Shown here piece after piece: positions 18,122-25,963 of a stretch of 64,000 bases of DNA (its first letter is position 1; every line of letters starts with the position of its first letter). Below the pieces are notes generated by a model. It did no database searches. It saw only the letters and a list, made by a program, of their open reading frames with translations, and was not told where the DNA came from. The translations under genes were made by a program, and so were the position numbers. This DNA is from Pseudophaeobacter sp965641885 (lineage in GTDB: Bacteria > Pseudomonadota > Alphaproteobacteria > Rhodobacterales > Rhodobacteraceae). Where the stretch lies: positions 2,480,001 to 2,544,000 of the forward strand of contig OZ282574.1 of assembly GCA_965641885.1 (NCBI GenBank), in the 5' to 3' direction.

Positions 18122-18149
18122 GTCATAGCAGCCAAGGGCGAAATGTAAA
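18122..18149 (-). promoter_or_regulatory. Probable eno promoter
   Basis: On the minus strand, TTTACA (complement of 18144-18149) and TATGAC (complement of 18122-18127) are separated by 16 bases, placing transcription start near 18115, about 29 bases before the ATG. It is chosen by similarity to the housekeeping consensus and by position. Confidence 0.45.
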
Positions 18150-18156
18150 CAGGGAT

Positions 18157-18199
18157 CGTTATCGCTAACAGCACATATTTCACACGGTTAGGGCTAACA
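18157..18199. promoter_or_regulatory. Pair of LacI-type operator-like palindromes upstream of eno
   Basis: CGTTATCGCTAACA (18157-18170) and GGTTAGGGCTAACA (18186-18199) share the TTAnnnnTAACA pattern of LacI-family operators. Their centres are 29 bp apart, close to three helical turns, and both lie just upstream of the inferred -35. As I recall it, the motif of CceR, the central-carbon regulator of Rhodobacter, is TGTTAnCGnTAACA; the first site fits that well, the second less well. Upstream placement would suit activation. Confidence 0.5.
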
Positions 18200-18275
18200 T
18201 TTCACTGTTTGCGCCAACGGTATCGATGTCGAAATCGGCCCCAGGCGCCCCCGGCCACCCCAAGCCGCTGCTGAA

Positions 18276-19190
18276 TTAGCAGGCTTCAGCGCGCAGGCCT
18301 TTGGCCTCGTGCGCAAGACGCATTTCCAGGCGTGCCAGGCGGCGTTCGCGCACAAAGGTGTAAAGACCAGAGCCAATGATCAGCGCAGCGCCCCCCAGGG
18401 TCAGCGCATCCGGCCGCTCGCCAAAGACCAGGACCCCGACCAGGATGGAAAACAGCAAGCGGCTGTAGCGAAAGGGCGTGATCGCCGCAGCATCGCCAAT
18501 ACGGGTTGCCAGCACGATGGCATAATAGCCCACGACGCCAAAAACGATTCCCCCCAGCATCATCAGCGCCTGCGACCGATCCACAGCCGTGGCCTCGCCC
18601 GAGGTAAAGGCGAGCAGCAGTGCTCCTGCCACAATCATCGAGGCAAAGGCCTGAAAACTGACCACAGCTGACGAGACTGCCGTATCAACCAGACGGGTCA
18701 AAAGATCACGCGCCGCCACCATAAGAACTGCAAAGAGGACCAGAAACACCGACGGGTCAAAGCCTTCAAAGCCCGGCCGTACAATCAGCAGAACCCCGAC
18801 AAAGCCGACGCAGATCGCGCTCCAGCGCCGCCAGCCAACCTGCTCGCCCAGAAACAGAGCCGCCCCCATTGTGATCACCAGCGGCAGCGCCTGAAACACA
18901 GCAGCCACAGTAGAAATATCCACCAGTGACAGCGCCGTGGCAAAGGCCATAGCCGCTAGGCCTTCGGCCACCGTGCGCAGCAAGACCACGCCGCGCCAGG
19001 CGGCTGGTGCAAAAAGCTTGTCCCCCCTGTAGAGCGCCGCCGCCGCAAACACAGCCCCAGAGCCAATGCCTAGCAGGATCAAAATTTGCCCAACCGGCAT
19101 CTCCCCCGACAGGCGCTTGATGAACATGTCTTCCATGGTGAAGGCCGCCATCGACACGATAACAAAGAGAATTCCATTGAGATTGTTCAC
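18276..19190 (-). CDS. DMT-family permease (EamA domains)
   Basis: 304 residues with about ten hydrophobic segments arranged as two EamA repeats (first about 5-140, second about 150-285), each preceded by the usual conserved acidic/aromatic residues (MAAFTMEDMFIKRL at residues 14-27). The C-terminus is a charged cytoplasmic tail. The substrate is not predictable. It lies downstream of eno's start region but is transcribed from its own upstream DNA (19191-19399), in which I see no gene. Confidence 0.88.
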   Translation of the reverse strand: MNNLNGILFVIVSMAAFTMEDMFIKRLSGEMPVGQILILLGIGSGAVFAAAALYRGDKLFAPAAWRGVVLLRTVAEGLAAMAFATALSLVDISTVAAVFQALPLVITMGAALFLGEQVGWRRWSAICVGFVGVLLIVRPGFEGFDPSVFLVLFAVLMVAARDLLTRLVDTAVSSAVVSFQAFASMIVAGALLLAFTSGEATAVDRSQALMMLGGIVFGVVGYYAIVLATRIGDAAAITPFRYSRLLFSILVGVLVFGERPDALTLGGAALIIGSGLYTFVRERRLARLEMRLAHEAKGLRAEAC

Positions 19191-19399
19191 GCGCGCACCT
19201 CCAGCAAAAAAGTCCCTGTTGCCTTTAGTGACAAAGGGAAGCCTTGCCTACGGGATGCGACCTGTCTCGCCGTGCTGCAAGTCTCTTTGCGACACAGCAC
19301 GCCACAACTTGTTCGCTGAAACATCACGGAAATTGATGGGTGAATGCCGCCTATGCCAAACACCCCGGTGCTGGGTCCCTTCGCGACACATGCACGCAG

Positions 19400-19855
19400 C
19401 TAGCCCTTCTCGACAGGATCCTTATCCGAGAGGACCTTATCTACGGAGGCCTTCTTGTTCAGCGGCACACCGTAGAGTTCCAGCTTATGCCCCTTGAGCT
19501 GATAGCCCAGTTTTGCGGCGATCCGTTCCTGGAGGGCCTCGATGTCGGGGTCGCAAAACTCGATCACCTCACCGGTGTTGATATCAATCAGGTGATCATG
19601 GTGGTCGCGATCCGCATCCTCATAGCGGGCCCGACCATCGCCAAACTCCAGCCTTTCCAGTATGCCGGCTTCCTCAAACAGCTTGACCGTACGATAGACG
19701 GTGGCAAGCGAGATCCCGGCATCCAGCGCACTGGCGCGGGCATATAGCTCTTCGACATCAGGATGGTCGGCGCTGCCTTGCAAAGCACGGGCAATCACCC
19801 GGCGCTGGCCAGTCATCCGCAGGCCCTTGGCCTCACATCGGGCGATAATCGTCAT
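19400..19855 (-). CDS. fur: Fur-family metalloregulator (Fur/Mur type)
   Basis: 151 residues with the start at 19855 (MTIIARCEAKGLRMTGQRRV, the family-like beginning; an in-frame ATG 60 bases upstream is less likely). Winged-helix with recognition segment LDAGISLATVYRTVKLFEEA (about residues 48-67) and metal-binding DADRDHHDHLIDINTGEVIEF (about 82-102). The HHDHLI motif and VPL-type C-terminus fit alphaproteobacterial Fur, which in this group often responds to manganese (Mur) and not iron. The C-x2-C structural zinc pairs of gamma-proteobacterial Fur are absent. The metal cannot be told from sequence. Confidence 0.85.
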   Translation of the reverse strand: MTIIARCEAKGLRMTGQRRVIARALQGSADHPDVEELYARASALDAGISLATVYRTVKLFEEAGILERLEFGDGRARYEDADRDHHDHLIDINTGEVIEFCDPDIEALQERIAAKLGYQLKGHKLELYGVPLNKKASVDKVLSDKDPVEKG

Positions 19856-20228
19856 CACGTTTTGCTTTCCGTCCACTGGTCTGGGTTCACTGGTCTGGGT
19901 TACCTGTGTAATCAAACAAAGCGCCGACGAAAACCAAAATTCGCCGCGATCTCCTCATTGACTTTATCCAGAGTTACCCCCATGTGAAGGTCAGGCATAC
20001 TTCCCTGCCGCGTGAGCAGAGACAGCCCGGACGCACTATGATCGTGCGAAACATCCGATGTCTAGTGAAGTGCCAAGGTTCCCAAAATCACGCGTGGGGC
20101 ACTCGCAAACCCAGCGGCCTGGCATTCGCCAGCGCCCGTTTGAGGGCTTGCCCCACCAAAAGCCAGCGCGTTGTGCGACTGGCTCACACGGCTTTTGCCT
20201 CTGGCACAAAGCCGCGAAAGGACGATAC
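19856..20228. other. Intergenic region fur / DEAD-box helicase with a duplication and a hairpin before the helicase RBS
   Basis: No gene is seen. It holds a 14-bp tandem duplication (actggtctgggttc 19875-19888 and actggtctgggtta 19889-19902). A 7-bp stem, CGGCTTT (20189-20195) with AAAGCCG (20208-20214), ends two bases before the helicase ribosome-binding AAAGGA. The frame upstream of the helicase is open but not family-like, so this is read as an untranslated leader. Confidence 0.5.
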
Positions 20229-21551
20229 GTGACTGAATTTTCAACAATGGGCCTGCCCGACATCTTGCTGGCTCGTTTGGCTGATATGGGTCTCAATGAC
20301 CCGACACCGATCCAGGCGCGCGCCATTCCGCATGCCCTGAACGGCGAAGACGTACTGGGCGTGGCCCAGACCGGCACCGGCAAGACCGCCGCCTTTGGCG
20401 TGCCTCTGATCGCCCGTATGCTGGACTATGGCCGCAAGCCTGCCGCGCATACTGTGCGCGGTCTGGTTCTGGCCCCAACCCGCGAGCTGGCCAACCAGAT
20501 CGCCGCTACTCTAAAAGATCTCACCGAAGGCACCCCGATGAAAATCGGTCTGGTAGTTGGCGGTGTGTCGATCAATCCGCAGATCCAGCGGATCTCGCGC
20601 GGCACCGATATTCTGGTCGCCACCCCTGGCCGCCTGCTTGACATTCTTGACCGCAAGGCGCTGGATCTTGGCTCCTGCGACTTTCTGGTGCTGGATGAGG
20701 CCGACCAGATGTTGGATCTTGGCTTTATCCACGCCCTGCGCAAGATTTCCGCCCTGCTGCCCGTCGAGCGCCAGACCATGCTGTTTTCGGCGACCATGCC
20801 AAAACAGATGAACGAAATCGCCAACTCCTACCTCAAACGCCCTGTGCGCATTGAAGTAAACCCTCCCGGCAAGCCCGCCGCCAAGGTGACGCAATCGGTG
20901 CATTTCATCGCCAAGGGCGAAAAGCTGAGCCTGTTGAAAGAGCTTTTGGGCGCCCATAAAGATGAGCGTACGCTGGTCTTTGGCCGTACCAAACACGGTA
21001 TGGAAAAGCTGATGAAAGTGCTGGAGAAATCCGGTTTTGCTGCCGCAGCTATCCATGGCAACAAAAGCCAGGGACAGCGCGAACGCGCCCTTGCGGCGTT
21101 CAAATCCGGTCAGATCAAGGTTCTGGTGGCGACAGATGTTGCGGCCCGTGGCCTGGATATCCCGGATGTGAAATACGTCTACAACTACGAGCTGCCCAAT
21201 GTGGCGGATGCCTATGTGCACCGGATCGGCCGGACGGCCCGCGCCGGTAAAGAAGGCCAGGCCGTGGCCTTTTGCGCACCAGACGAGATGGACGAGCTGA
21301 AGGCGATCCAGAAGGTGATGAAGATCACTATTCCAACCGCTTCGGGTACCCCTTGGGAGCCAATGCCCGGCGCGAGTGCACCACGCGGTGGACGTCCCGG
21401 AGGCAAACCTGGCGGCAAACCCGGTGGTGGTGGCAACCGGCGTCGTGGCGGTGGCGGCGGTGGTCGTGGCCAGTCTCAGGGTGGCGGCGGCGCGCGTTCG
21501 GGTGGCAAGCCCGGCGGCGCATCCAGTGGCCAACGTCGTCAGGCGAACTGA
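20229..21551 (+). CDS. DEAD-box RNA helicase (RhlE-like)
   Basis: 440 residues. GTG at 20229 is preferred: AAAGGA stands just upstream and VTEFSTMGLPDILLARL is the usual start. Motifs: Q-motif DPTPIQARAIP (24-34), Walker A AQTGTGKT (46-53), DEAD in VLDEADQMLDLGF, SAT in FSATMPKQM, and HRIGRTARAG. The C-terminal 60 residues are a Gly/Arg-rich tail (GGKPGGKPGGGGNRRRGG) that probably binds RNA non-specifically. The likely role is ribosome assembly or RNA turnover, often cold-induced in this family. Confidence 0.94.
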   Translation: MTEFSTMGLPDILLARLADMGLNDPTPIQARAIPHALNGEDVLGVAQTGTGKTAAFGVPLIARMLDYGRKPAAHTVRGLVLAPTRELANQIAATLKDLTEGTPMKIGLVVGGVSINPQIQRISRGTDILVATPGRLLDILDRKALDLGSCDFLVLDEADQMLDLGFIHALRKISALLPVERQTMLFSATMPKQMNEIANSYLKRPVRIEVNPPGKPAAKVTQSVHFIAKGEKLSLLKELLGAHKDERTLVFGRTKHGMEKLMKVLEKSGFAAAAIHGNKSQGQRERALAAFKSGQIKVLVATDVAARGLDIPDVKYVYNYELPNVADAYVHRIGRTARAGKEGQAVAFCAPDEMDELKAIQKVMKITIPTASGTPWEPMPGASAPRGGRPGGKPGGKPGGGGNRRRGGGGGGRGQSQGGGGARSGGKPGGASSGQRRQAN

Positions 21552-21603
21552 GGTCTCCAGGGGCATAAAGCCTCTGGCAGCATAATCAAAAGAACTGAAA
21601 TCT

Positions 21604-21634
21604 GGCGCCCTGCACCTAGCAGAGCGCCTTTTTT
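21604..21634 (+). terminator. Intrinsic terminator downstream of the DEAD-box helicase gene
   Basis: GGCGC-c-CTGC and GCAG-a-GCGCC (21604-21628) form a stem with one mismatch and a 5-base loop, followed by six T residues (21629-21634). It is 52 bases past the helicase stop. Confidence 0.85.
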
Positions 21635-21726
21635 GCGACCTGCCGTCAAAAATGCGCTCTGCCCTTGAACACCATAGCCGCAAACGCGCGCAACAGACGT
21701 GACCGCGCCCCGCAGGAAACCTGCTT

Positions 21727-22425
21727 CTAGTCGGCGACCAGATCAGCCCAAATCGGCAAATGATCCGAGGCAATATGGGCTGGCTGTGCCAGGTGCACAC
21801 CCGAACGCGTTGCCTTGATCCCTTTGCCAAGGGCGATTCGGTCCAATGGAGCCAGAGGTCTGATCGCGGGAAAGCTGGGCTTTGGTGGCAGGAATGTCAT
21901 GTCAGGGGCAAGGGCACAGAAGCTGGGCTTTACCGCCCAGTCATTAAAATCCCCGGCCCAGACAACCGGCATATCCGCCCAGTCCCGCGTTCTGTTCGCC
22001 ATGCGCTGCACCTGCTCGCGCCGTGCCCCTGCGGTAAGCCCAAGATGCGCGCCGACAACCCGCAAGGGACCGATCTGGGTCAGAAAACTGGCCCAGACGG
22101 CACCGCGCGGCTCAAACCCAGGCAGTGGAATATGGCCCTGGTCCAGAAGCTCGACGCCCTGCCCTTTCCACAAAATTGCGTTGCCATGCCAGCCAAGAGA
22201 GCCGGCGCCACCCAGATCCACCGCCTGCCATCCGGCCTCGTTGAGGACAAACTGCGGCAAAGCTGCGGGCCGTGGTGGCAGACGCTTATCTGCTTCTTGC
22301 AGCACAACAAGCGCGGCACCGGTCTGGTCAAGCACCTGCAAAATGCGGCGCGGCTTGCGGCGCAGATCAAGCCCAATACATTTCTGGATATTATAACTGG
22401 CAAGCCGGAGCGTATTTTCAGACAT
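21727..22425 (-). CDS. Endonuclease/exonuclease/phosphatase (EEP) superfamily hydrolase
   Basis: 232 residues with the start at 22425 (MSENTLRLASYNIQKCIG). Metal-dependent EEP fold with SYNIQKC (asparagine), VVLQEADKRLPP (catalytic Glu), VVGAHLGLT, VWAGDFNDW (Asp-Asn) and SDHLPIWADL (Asp-His). No signal peptide is seen. The substrate may be nucleic acid, phosphoinositol or another phosphoester; the sequence does not decide. Confidence 0.85.
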   Translation of the reverse strand: MSENTLRLASYNIQKCIGLDLRRKPRRILQVLDQTGAALVVLQEADKRLPPRPAALPQFVLNEAGWQAVDLGGAGSLGWHGNAILWKGQGVELLDQGHIPLPGFEPRGAVWASFLTQIGPLRVVGAHLGLTAGARREQVQRMANRTRDWADMPVVWAGDFNDWAVKPSFCALAPDMTFLPPKPSFPAIRPLAPLDRIALGKGIKATRSGVHLAQPAHIASDHLPIWADLVAD

Positions 22426-22579
22426 GAAACATCCCAAGATTTCACTACAGTCGTGCCTCATGGCGCCCCAAAAGGCCACCGCTTCCGTGACCACTATCCT
22501 CAGCTCGGTCTGAATTCAGAGCCTAAAGGCCGAGCTCTCCCGCCCGCTCCATTTGCATCAACATGCAACAAGAGTGGAT

Positions 22580-22662
22580 GGGGGTAGCGCCGTGCTTACA
22601 GCACGGCGCTACCCCCAACGGGAGGAAGGCTTTTGCAAAAAAGCCAATCGACGGGCGGGAGG
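22580..22662 (+). repeat. REP-like two-hairpin element, copy 1
   Basis: A perfect 16-base inverted repeat (22580-22595 with 22601-22616, loop ttaca; arms start gggggtagcgccgtgc) is followed by cccaacgggagga, a second hairpin (AGGCTTTT..AAAAAGCC) and acgggcgggag. The order palindrome, CCCAACGGGAGG, hairpin, GGGCGGGAG recurs in the other copies. It lies downstream of selO. Confidence 0.75.
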
Positions 22663-22685
22663 ACTCCGGTTCAGGAAAATCTCTA

Positions 22686-24104
22686 TCAGGTGCCACAAAA
22701 CGTTGCCTTAACGACCTCATTCGATGCTGGAGACCGACGCAAATCGCTTTCGTCCTCTTGCGCCGAGAACGGCGTGGCCAAAACTCTGTTCAAGCGCTCA
22801 AACAAAGAAAAATCACCGGAAACTGCTGCCGATATCATCTCTTCAATGCGGTGGTTGCGGGGGATGTAGACCGGATTACACCTTTGCATCAGCGCTTCTT
22901 CCCCGTGTTCGTTCACCCGTCTTTGCATCCACTGCGCGTGCCAAACGTCATAAACAGTCGGGTCATCAAACTCTTCGCGCGCGCCGCCCTCGCTTAGGGC
23001 ACGGAAAGTATTGGTGAAATCTGCCCGCCCCTCTGCCATCCGCTGCAACAGGTCAGACACCAGCTCCAGGTCCCCGCTCATAACTGTCGAGAGCCCGATC
23101 TTGCGCCGAAAGAGGCGCAGCCACTCTGCCTCTATCAAAGACGGCATGGCATGAATGATCGCAGTGGCTTCCTCAACGGCGGCTTGCGGGTCGTCCAGTT
23201 GCTGAATCAACGCTGTGGCCAGCTGGGCCAGATTCCACACCGCGATACTCGGCTGGTTTGAGTAGGCATAGCGGCCCATGCGATCGATAGAGGAAAAAAC
23301 CTGCTCGGCGCTATAGACATCCATAAAGGCACAGGGGCCATAATCGATGGTCTCGCCAGAAATCGCACAGTTATCTGTATTCATCACACCGTGGATAAAG
23401 CCCACTGACATCCAGGCCGCAATCAATCCGGCCTGTGCATCCCGCACCGCGCGCAATAGCCCCATGGGACCCTGCGCCTGGGGGTAGTGCCGCGCAATGG
23501 CATAGTTGGTCAGCGTCTTCAGCGCCTCGATCTCTCCGCGCGCCGCAAACAGCTGAAAGGTTCCAACCCGCAGATGGCTGGAGGCGACGCGTGTCAAGAC
23601 AGCGCCAGGCAGTCCGCCTTCGCGCCACACCGTCTCTCCTGTCGCCACAGCTGCCAGCGCCCTGGTGGTCGGCACACCCAGCGCATGCATGGCTTCGGAC
23701 ACAACATATTCGCGCAGTACAGGCCCCAACCAGGCGCGGCCATCTCCCTGACGGGAATAGGCTGTGCGGCCAGCGCCTTTGAGCTGGATGTCATAGCGCT
23801 TGCCATCCGTGCCCAGGACCTCTCCCAACAAGAGCGCACGCCCATCGCCCAACTGCGGGTTGTAGTTGCCAAACTGGTGTCCCGCATAGGCCTGCGCCAA
23901 AGGCTCTGCCCCCTGAGGTGTTTGGTTGCCACCAAAAATCTCTGCCATTTCCTGCAGATCGCCAACCCCGACCTGCAACAGCGCGGCCAGGGATTGGTTA
24001 AAGGCAATGAGGCGCGGCGCCCTTACCGGCTCCGGCAGCTGCTTGGTATAAAAACCTGGGCCCAGCCGGGCATATGAATTGTCAAACGGGATTTGCACTG
24101 TCAT
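22686..24104 (-). CDS. selO: SelO, protein adenylyltransferase (YdiU/UPF0061 family)
   Basis: 472 residues, pseudokinase fold. SelO transfers AMP from ATP to Ser/Thr/Tyr of target proteins. Family motifs: YAGHQFGNYNPQLGDGRALL, DIQLKGAGRTAYSRQGDGRA, REYVVSEAMHALGVPTTRAL, FIHGVMNTDNCAISGETIDYG and GPCAFMDVY. Some family members end with a CxxU/C redox motif; here the C-terminus reads KATFCGT, with a single Cys near the end. Divergent from the cupin gene across 54 bases. Confidence 0.94.
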   Translation of the reverse strand: MTVQIPFDNSYARLGPGFYTKQLPEPVRAPRLIAFNQSLAALLQVGVGDLQEMAEIFGGNQTPQGAEPLAQAYAGHQFGNYNPQLGDGRALLLGEVLGTDGKRYDIQLKGAGRTAYSRQGDGRAWLGPVLREYVVSEAMHALGVPTTRALAAVATGETVWREGGLPGAVLTRVASSHLRVGTFQLFAARGEIEALKTLTNYAIARHYPQAQGPMGLLRAVRDAQAGLIAAWMSVGFIHGVMNTDNCAISGETIDYGPCAFMDVYSAEQVFSSIDRMGRYAYSNQPSIAVWNLAQLATALIQQLDDPQAAVEEATAIIHAMPSLIEAEWLRLFRRKIGLSTVMSGDLELVSDLLQRMAEGRADFTNTFRALSEGGAREEFDDPTVYDVWHAQWMQRRVNEHGEEALMQRCNPVYIPRNHRIEEMISAAVSGDFSLFERLNRVLATPFSAQEDESDLRRSPASNEVVKATFCGT

Positions 24105-24158
24105 GCATCAAAGATATGCGGCAAATACAAGAATACCAGTGCGAAGGTGAGGCCAGGC

Positions 24159-24587
24159 ATGACTGCAGAAGAAATCATTACAAAACTGCAACTGACTCCG
24201 CATCCAGAGGGAGGCTGGTATCGCCAGACATGGGCGGCTGAAAACCCGGGTCGTCCCAGCGGCACCTGCATCTATTTCATGTTGCGCGCAGGTGAGCGCA
24301 GCCATTGGCACCGGGTCGATGCAGCTGAAATCTGGCTGTATCATGCCGGAGCCCCGCTCATCCTGTCCCTTGCCCAGAACGACACAGGCCCCGCCGAGGA
24401 GCATCTGCTCACGCCTGATCTGACGAAGGGTCAGCCGCAACTTATCGTCCCCGAGGGCCACTGGCAGGCCGCCCGCAGCACCGGCGACTATACCCTGGTC
24501 AGCTGCACCGTGTCGCCGGGATTTCAGTTTGAGGGTTTCGATCTGGCCCCGCCAGACTTTGACATTCCGCGCCACAAGACTGTCTAG
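24159..24587 (+). CDS. DUF985 cupin-domain protein
   Basis: 142 residues with the start at 24159 (MTAEEIITKLQLTPHPEGGWY). The conserved HPEGGWYRQTW (about residues 14-24), IYFMLRAGERSHWHRVDAAEIW (metal-site His and Glu, about 40-61) and VSCTVSPGFQFEGFDLAP define the family. It is a single-domain cupin, and its reaction is not established here. Confidence 0.88.
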   Translation: MTAEEIITKLQLTPHPEGGWYRQTWAAENPGRPSGTCIYFMLRAGERSHWHRVDAAEIWLYHAGAPLILSLAQNDTGPAEEHLLTPDLTKGQPQLIVPEGHWQAARSTGDYTLVSCTVSPGFQFEGFDLAPPDFDIPRHKTV

Positions 24588-24643
24588 GAAGGGCGTCGTA
24601 AAACCTTTACGCCCCAGCCAGGCCAAGCCAAGTCTAGCCCGGC

Positions 24644-25753
24644 CTAGCCAGGCTCACTAATGACGCCGCCACCAACACAGGCACTGACGCCGGTTGTGCT
24701 GGGACAAGAGGTCGCCAGCCCGCGCGCCACCCGGACTGCCAAATAGCCAAAGGCCTGCGCCTCCAGCATATCCCCATCCAGCCCGACATCCTCAACCGGT
24801 TTGACTGGACAGTCCAGCGACACAGCCAGCATCTGCATCAGAACCGGGTTATGACGCCCTCCCCCCGTGACCAAAACCACCGAAGGCGGTTGTGGACAAT
24901 GCTCGACGCCCTGCGCAACCGAGGCCGCACACATGGCGGTGAGCGTGGCGGTGGCATCCGCATCGCTCAGTTCTGTAACCAGCTCGATCATTTCAGAGAA
25001 GTCATTCCTGTCCAGAGACTTAGGTGGCATCTTTGAAAAATATGGCTCGGCCAGAAACAACTCCAGCGCGCCGGTTTCAACGGTCCCGGAGCTGGCGATC
25101 CGCCCATCCTCGTCGCAAGGCTGCCCCAGGCGCGCCTGCATAAGGTCGTTGATCGGCGCATTTGCGGGGCCCGTGTCAAAGGCCAGCAGCGCGCCCACCT
25201 CTTCGGGACTGTCAAAGCGCGGATCGACATAGGTGATATTGCCAACGCCGCCCAGATTCAGGAAACAGAACGGCGCCTCTGCCTTGATGTATTTTGCGCA
25301 GGCAAAGTGGAAGAATGGCGCCAGAGGAGCCCCCTCTCCGCCCAGTTTCACATCGTCCGTGCGAAAATCCCAGACCACCGGCAGGTTCAGCGCCTCAGAC
25401 AACACCCCGCCATCGCCCACCTGCAAGGTCCCCTGCAGGCGGGGCGCATGGGCGAGGGTCTGGCCATGAAAGCCTATCAATTCAATGCCTTCAAACCCAG
25501 TGAGAGCCTTCAGATGCGCGACCTCAACCACCTTGGTGGCGGCGGCAACCTCTGGGCCATGCCACAGTCCAAGAGCGTCTCGTAGGACATCGCGCTCAGC
25601 CGCGCTGTAGGGATGATAGCGGCTTGGCCCGAACCCCGAGATACGATGTCCGTCGGTCTCGACCACGGCCACATCCACCCCATCCAGCGAAGTGCCGCTC
25701 ATGGCGCCCAAAGCGCGCACCTTCCCTGTTTTTGCGATCGCTCTGCTCATCAT
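24644..25753 (-). CDS. anmK: AnmK, anhydro-N-acetylmuramic acid kinase
   Basis: 369 residues. It opens and phosphorylates 1,6-anhydro-MurNAc to MurNAc-6-P during cell-wall recycling. Motifs: GAMSGTSLDGVDVAVVE (about 17-33), GFHGQTLAH, WDFRTDDVKLGGEGAPLAPFFH, NLGGVGNITY and VLVTGGGRHNPVLM. The first of two adjacent ATGs is used, with GAGG upstream. It works in the same pathway as nagZ at 43.5 kb. tyrS starts divergently; anmK with tyrS is a frequent neighbour pair. Confidence 0.96.
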   Translation of the reverse strand: MMSRAIAKTGKVRALGAMSGTSLDGVDVAVVETDGHRISGFGPSRYHPYSAAERDVLRDALGLWHGPEVAAATKVVEVAHLKALTGFEGIELIGFHGQTLAHAPRLQGTLQVGDGGVLSEALNLPVVWDFRTDDVKLGGEGAPLAPFFHFACAKYIKAEAPFCFLNLGGVGNITYVDPRFDSPEEVGALLAFDTGPANAPINDLMQARLGQPCDEDGRIASSGTVETGALELFLAEPYFSKMPPKSLDRNDFSEMIELVTELSDADATATLTAMCAASVAQGVEHCPQPPSVVLVTGGGRHNPVLMQMLAVSLDCPVKPVEDVGLDGDMLEAQAFGYLAVRVARGLATSCPSTTGVSACVGGGVISEPG

Positions 25754-25841
25754 TTGCCTCGTGTTTTGATCCTCGGATCGCCGCCGCGCGTCCCGGATTA
25801 TTCCGCTCCTGCTTAGCAGGCTTTACCTGCCATGATACCGA

Positions 25842-25880
25842 GCCAGAATACAGGGCCAGAATACAGGGCCAGAATACAGC
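25842..25880. repeat. Three-copy 13-bp tandem repeat upstream of tyrS
   Basis: gccagaatacagg is repeated at 25842-25854, 25855-25867 and 25868-25880, the last differing at its final base. It lies in the anmK-tyrS divergent region, about 84 bases before the tyrS ATG, and may vary in copy number between strains. Confidence 0.85.
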
Positions 25881-25963
25881 GGCAAATTAGTCGGGAAAAC
25901 AGGTTCCATGTGGGGCATTTGCGTTTTATACACCACGGCGCAAACCACAAGCCGAGGCATGTT

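Noticed and set aside
20511..21830. Long antisense open frame opposite the DEAD-box helicase gene
   Set aside because: It mirrors a GC-rich real gene; its protein has no family features and the helicase motifs on the plus strand are complete.
22580..22616. 16-bp perfect inverted repeat taken as an intrinsic terminator
   Set aside because: No T tract follows, and the same layout recurs at three other sites with a second hairpin, so it is better called a REP-like element.
25842..25880. Possible CRISPR-like array from three equal units
   Set aside because: The 13-bp units are directly adjacent with no spacers, and no cas genes are present; it is a plain tandem repeat.
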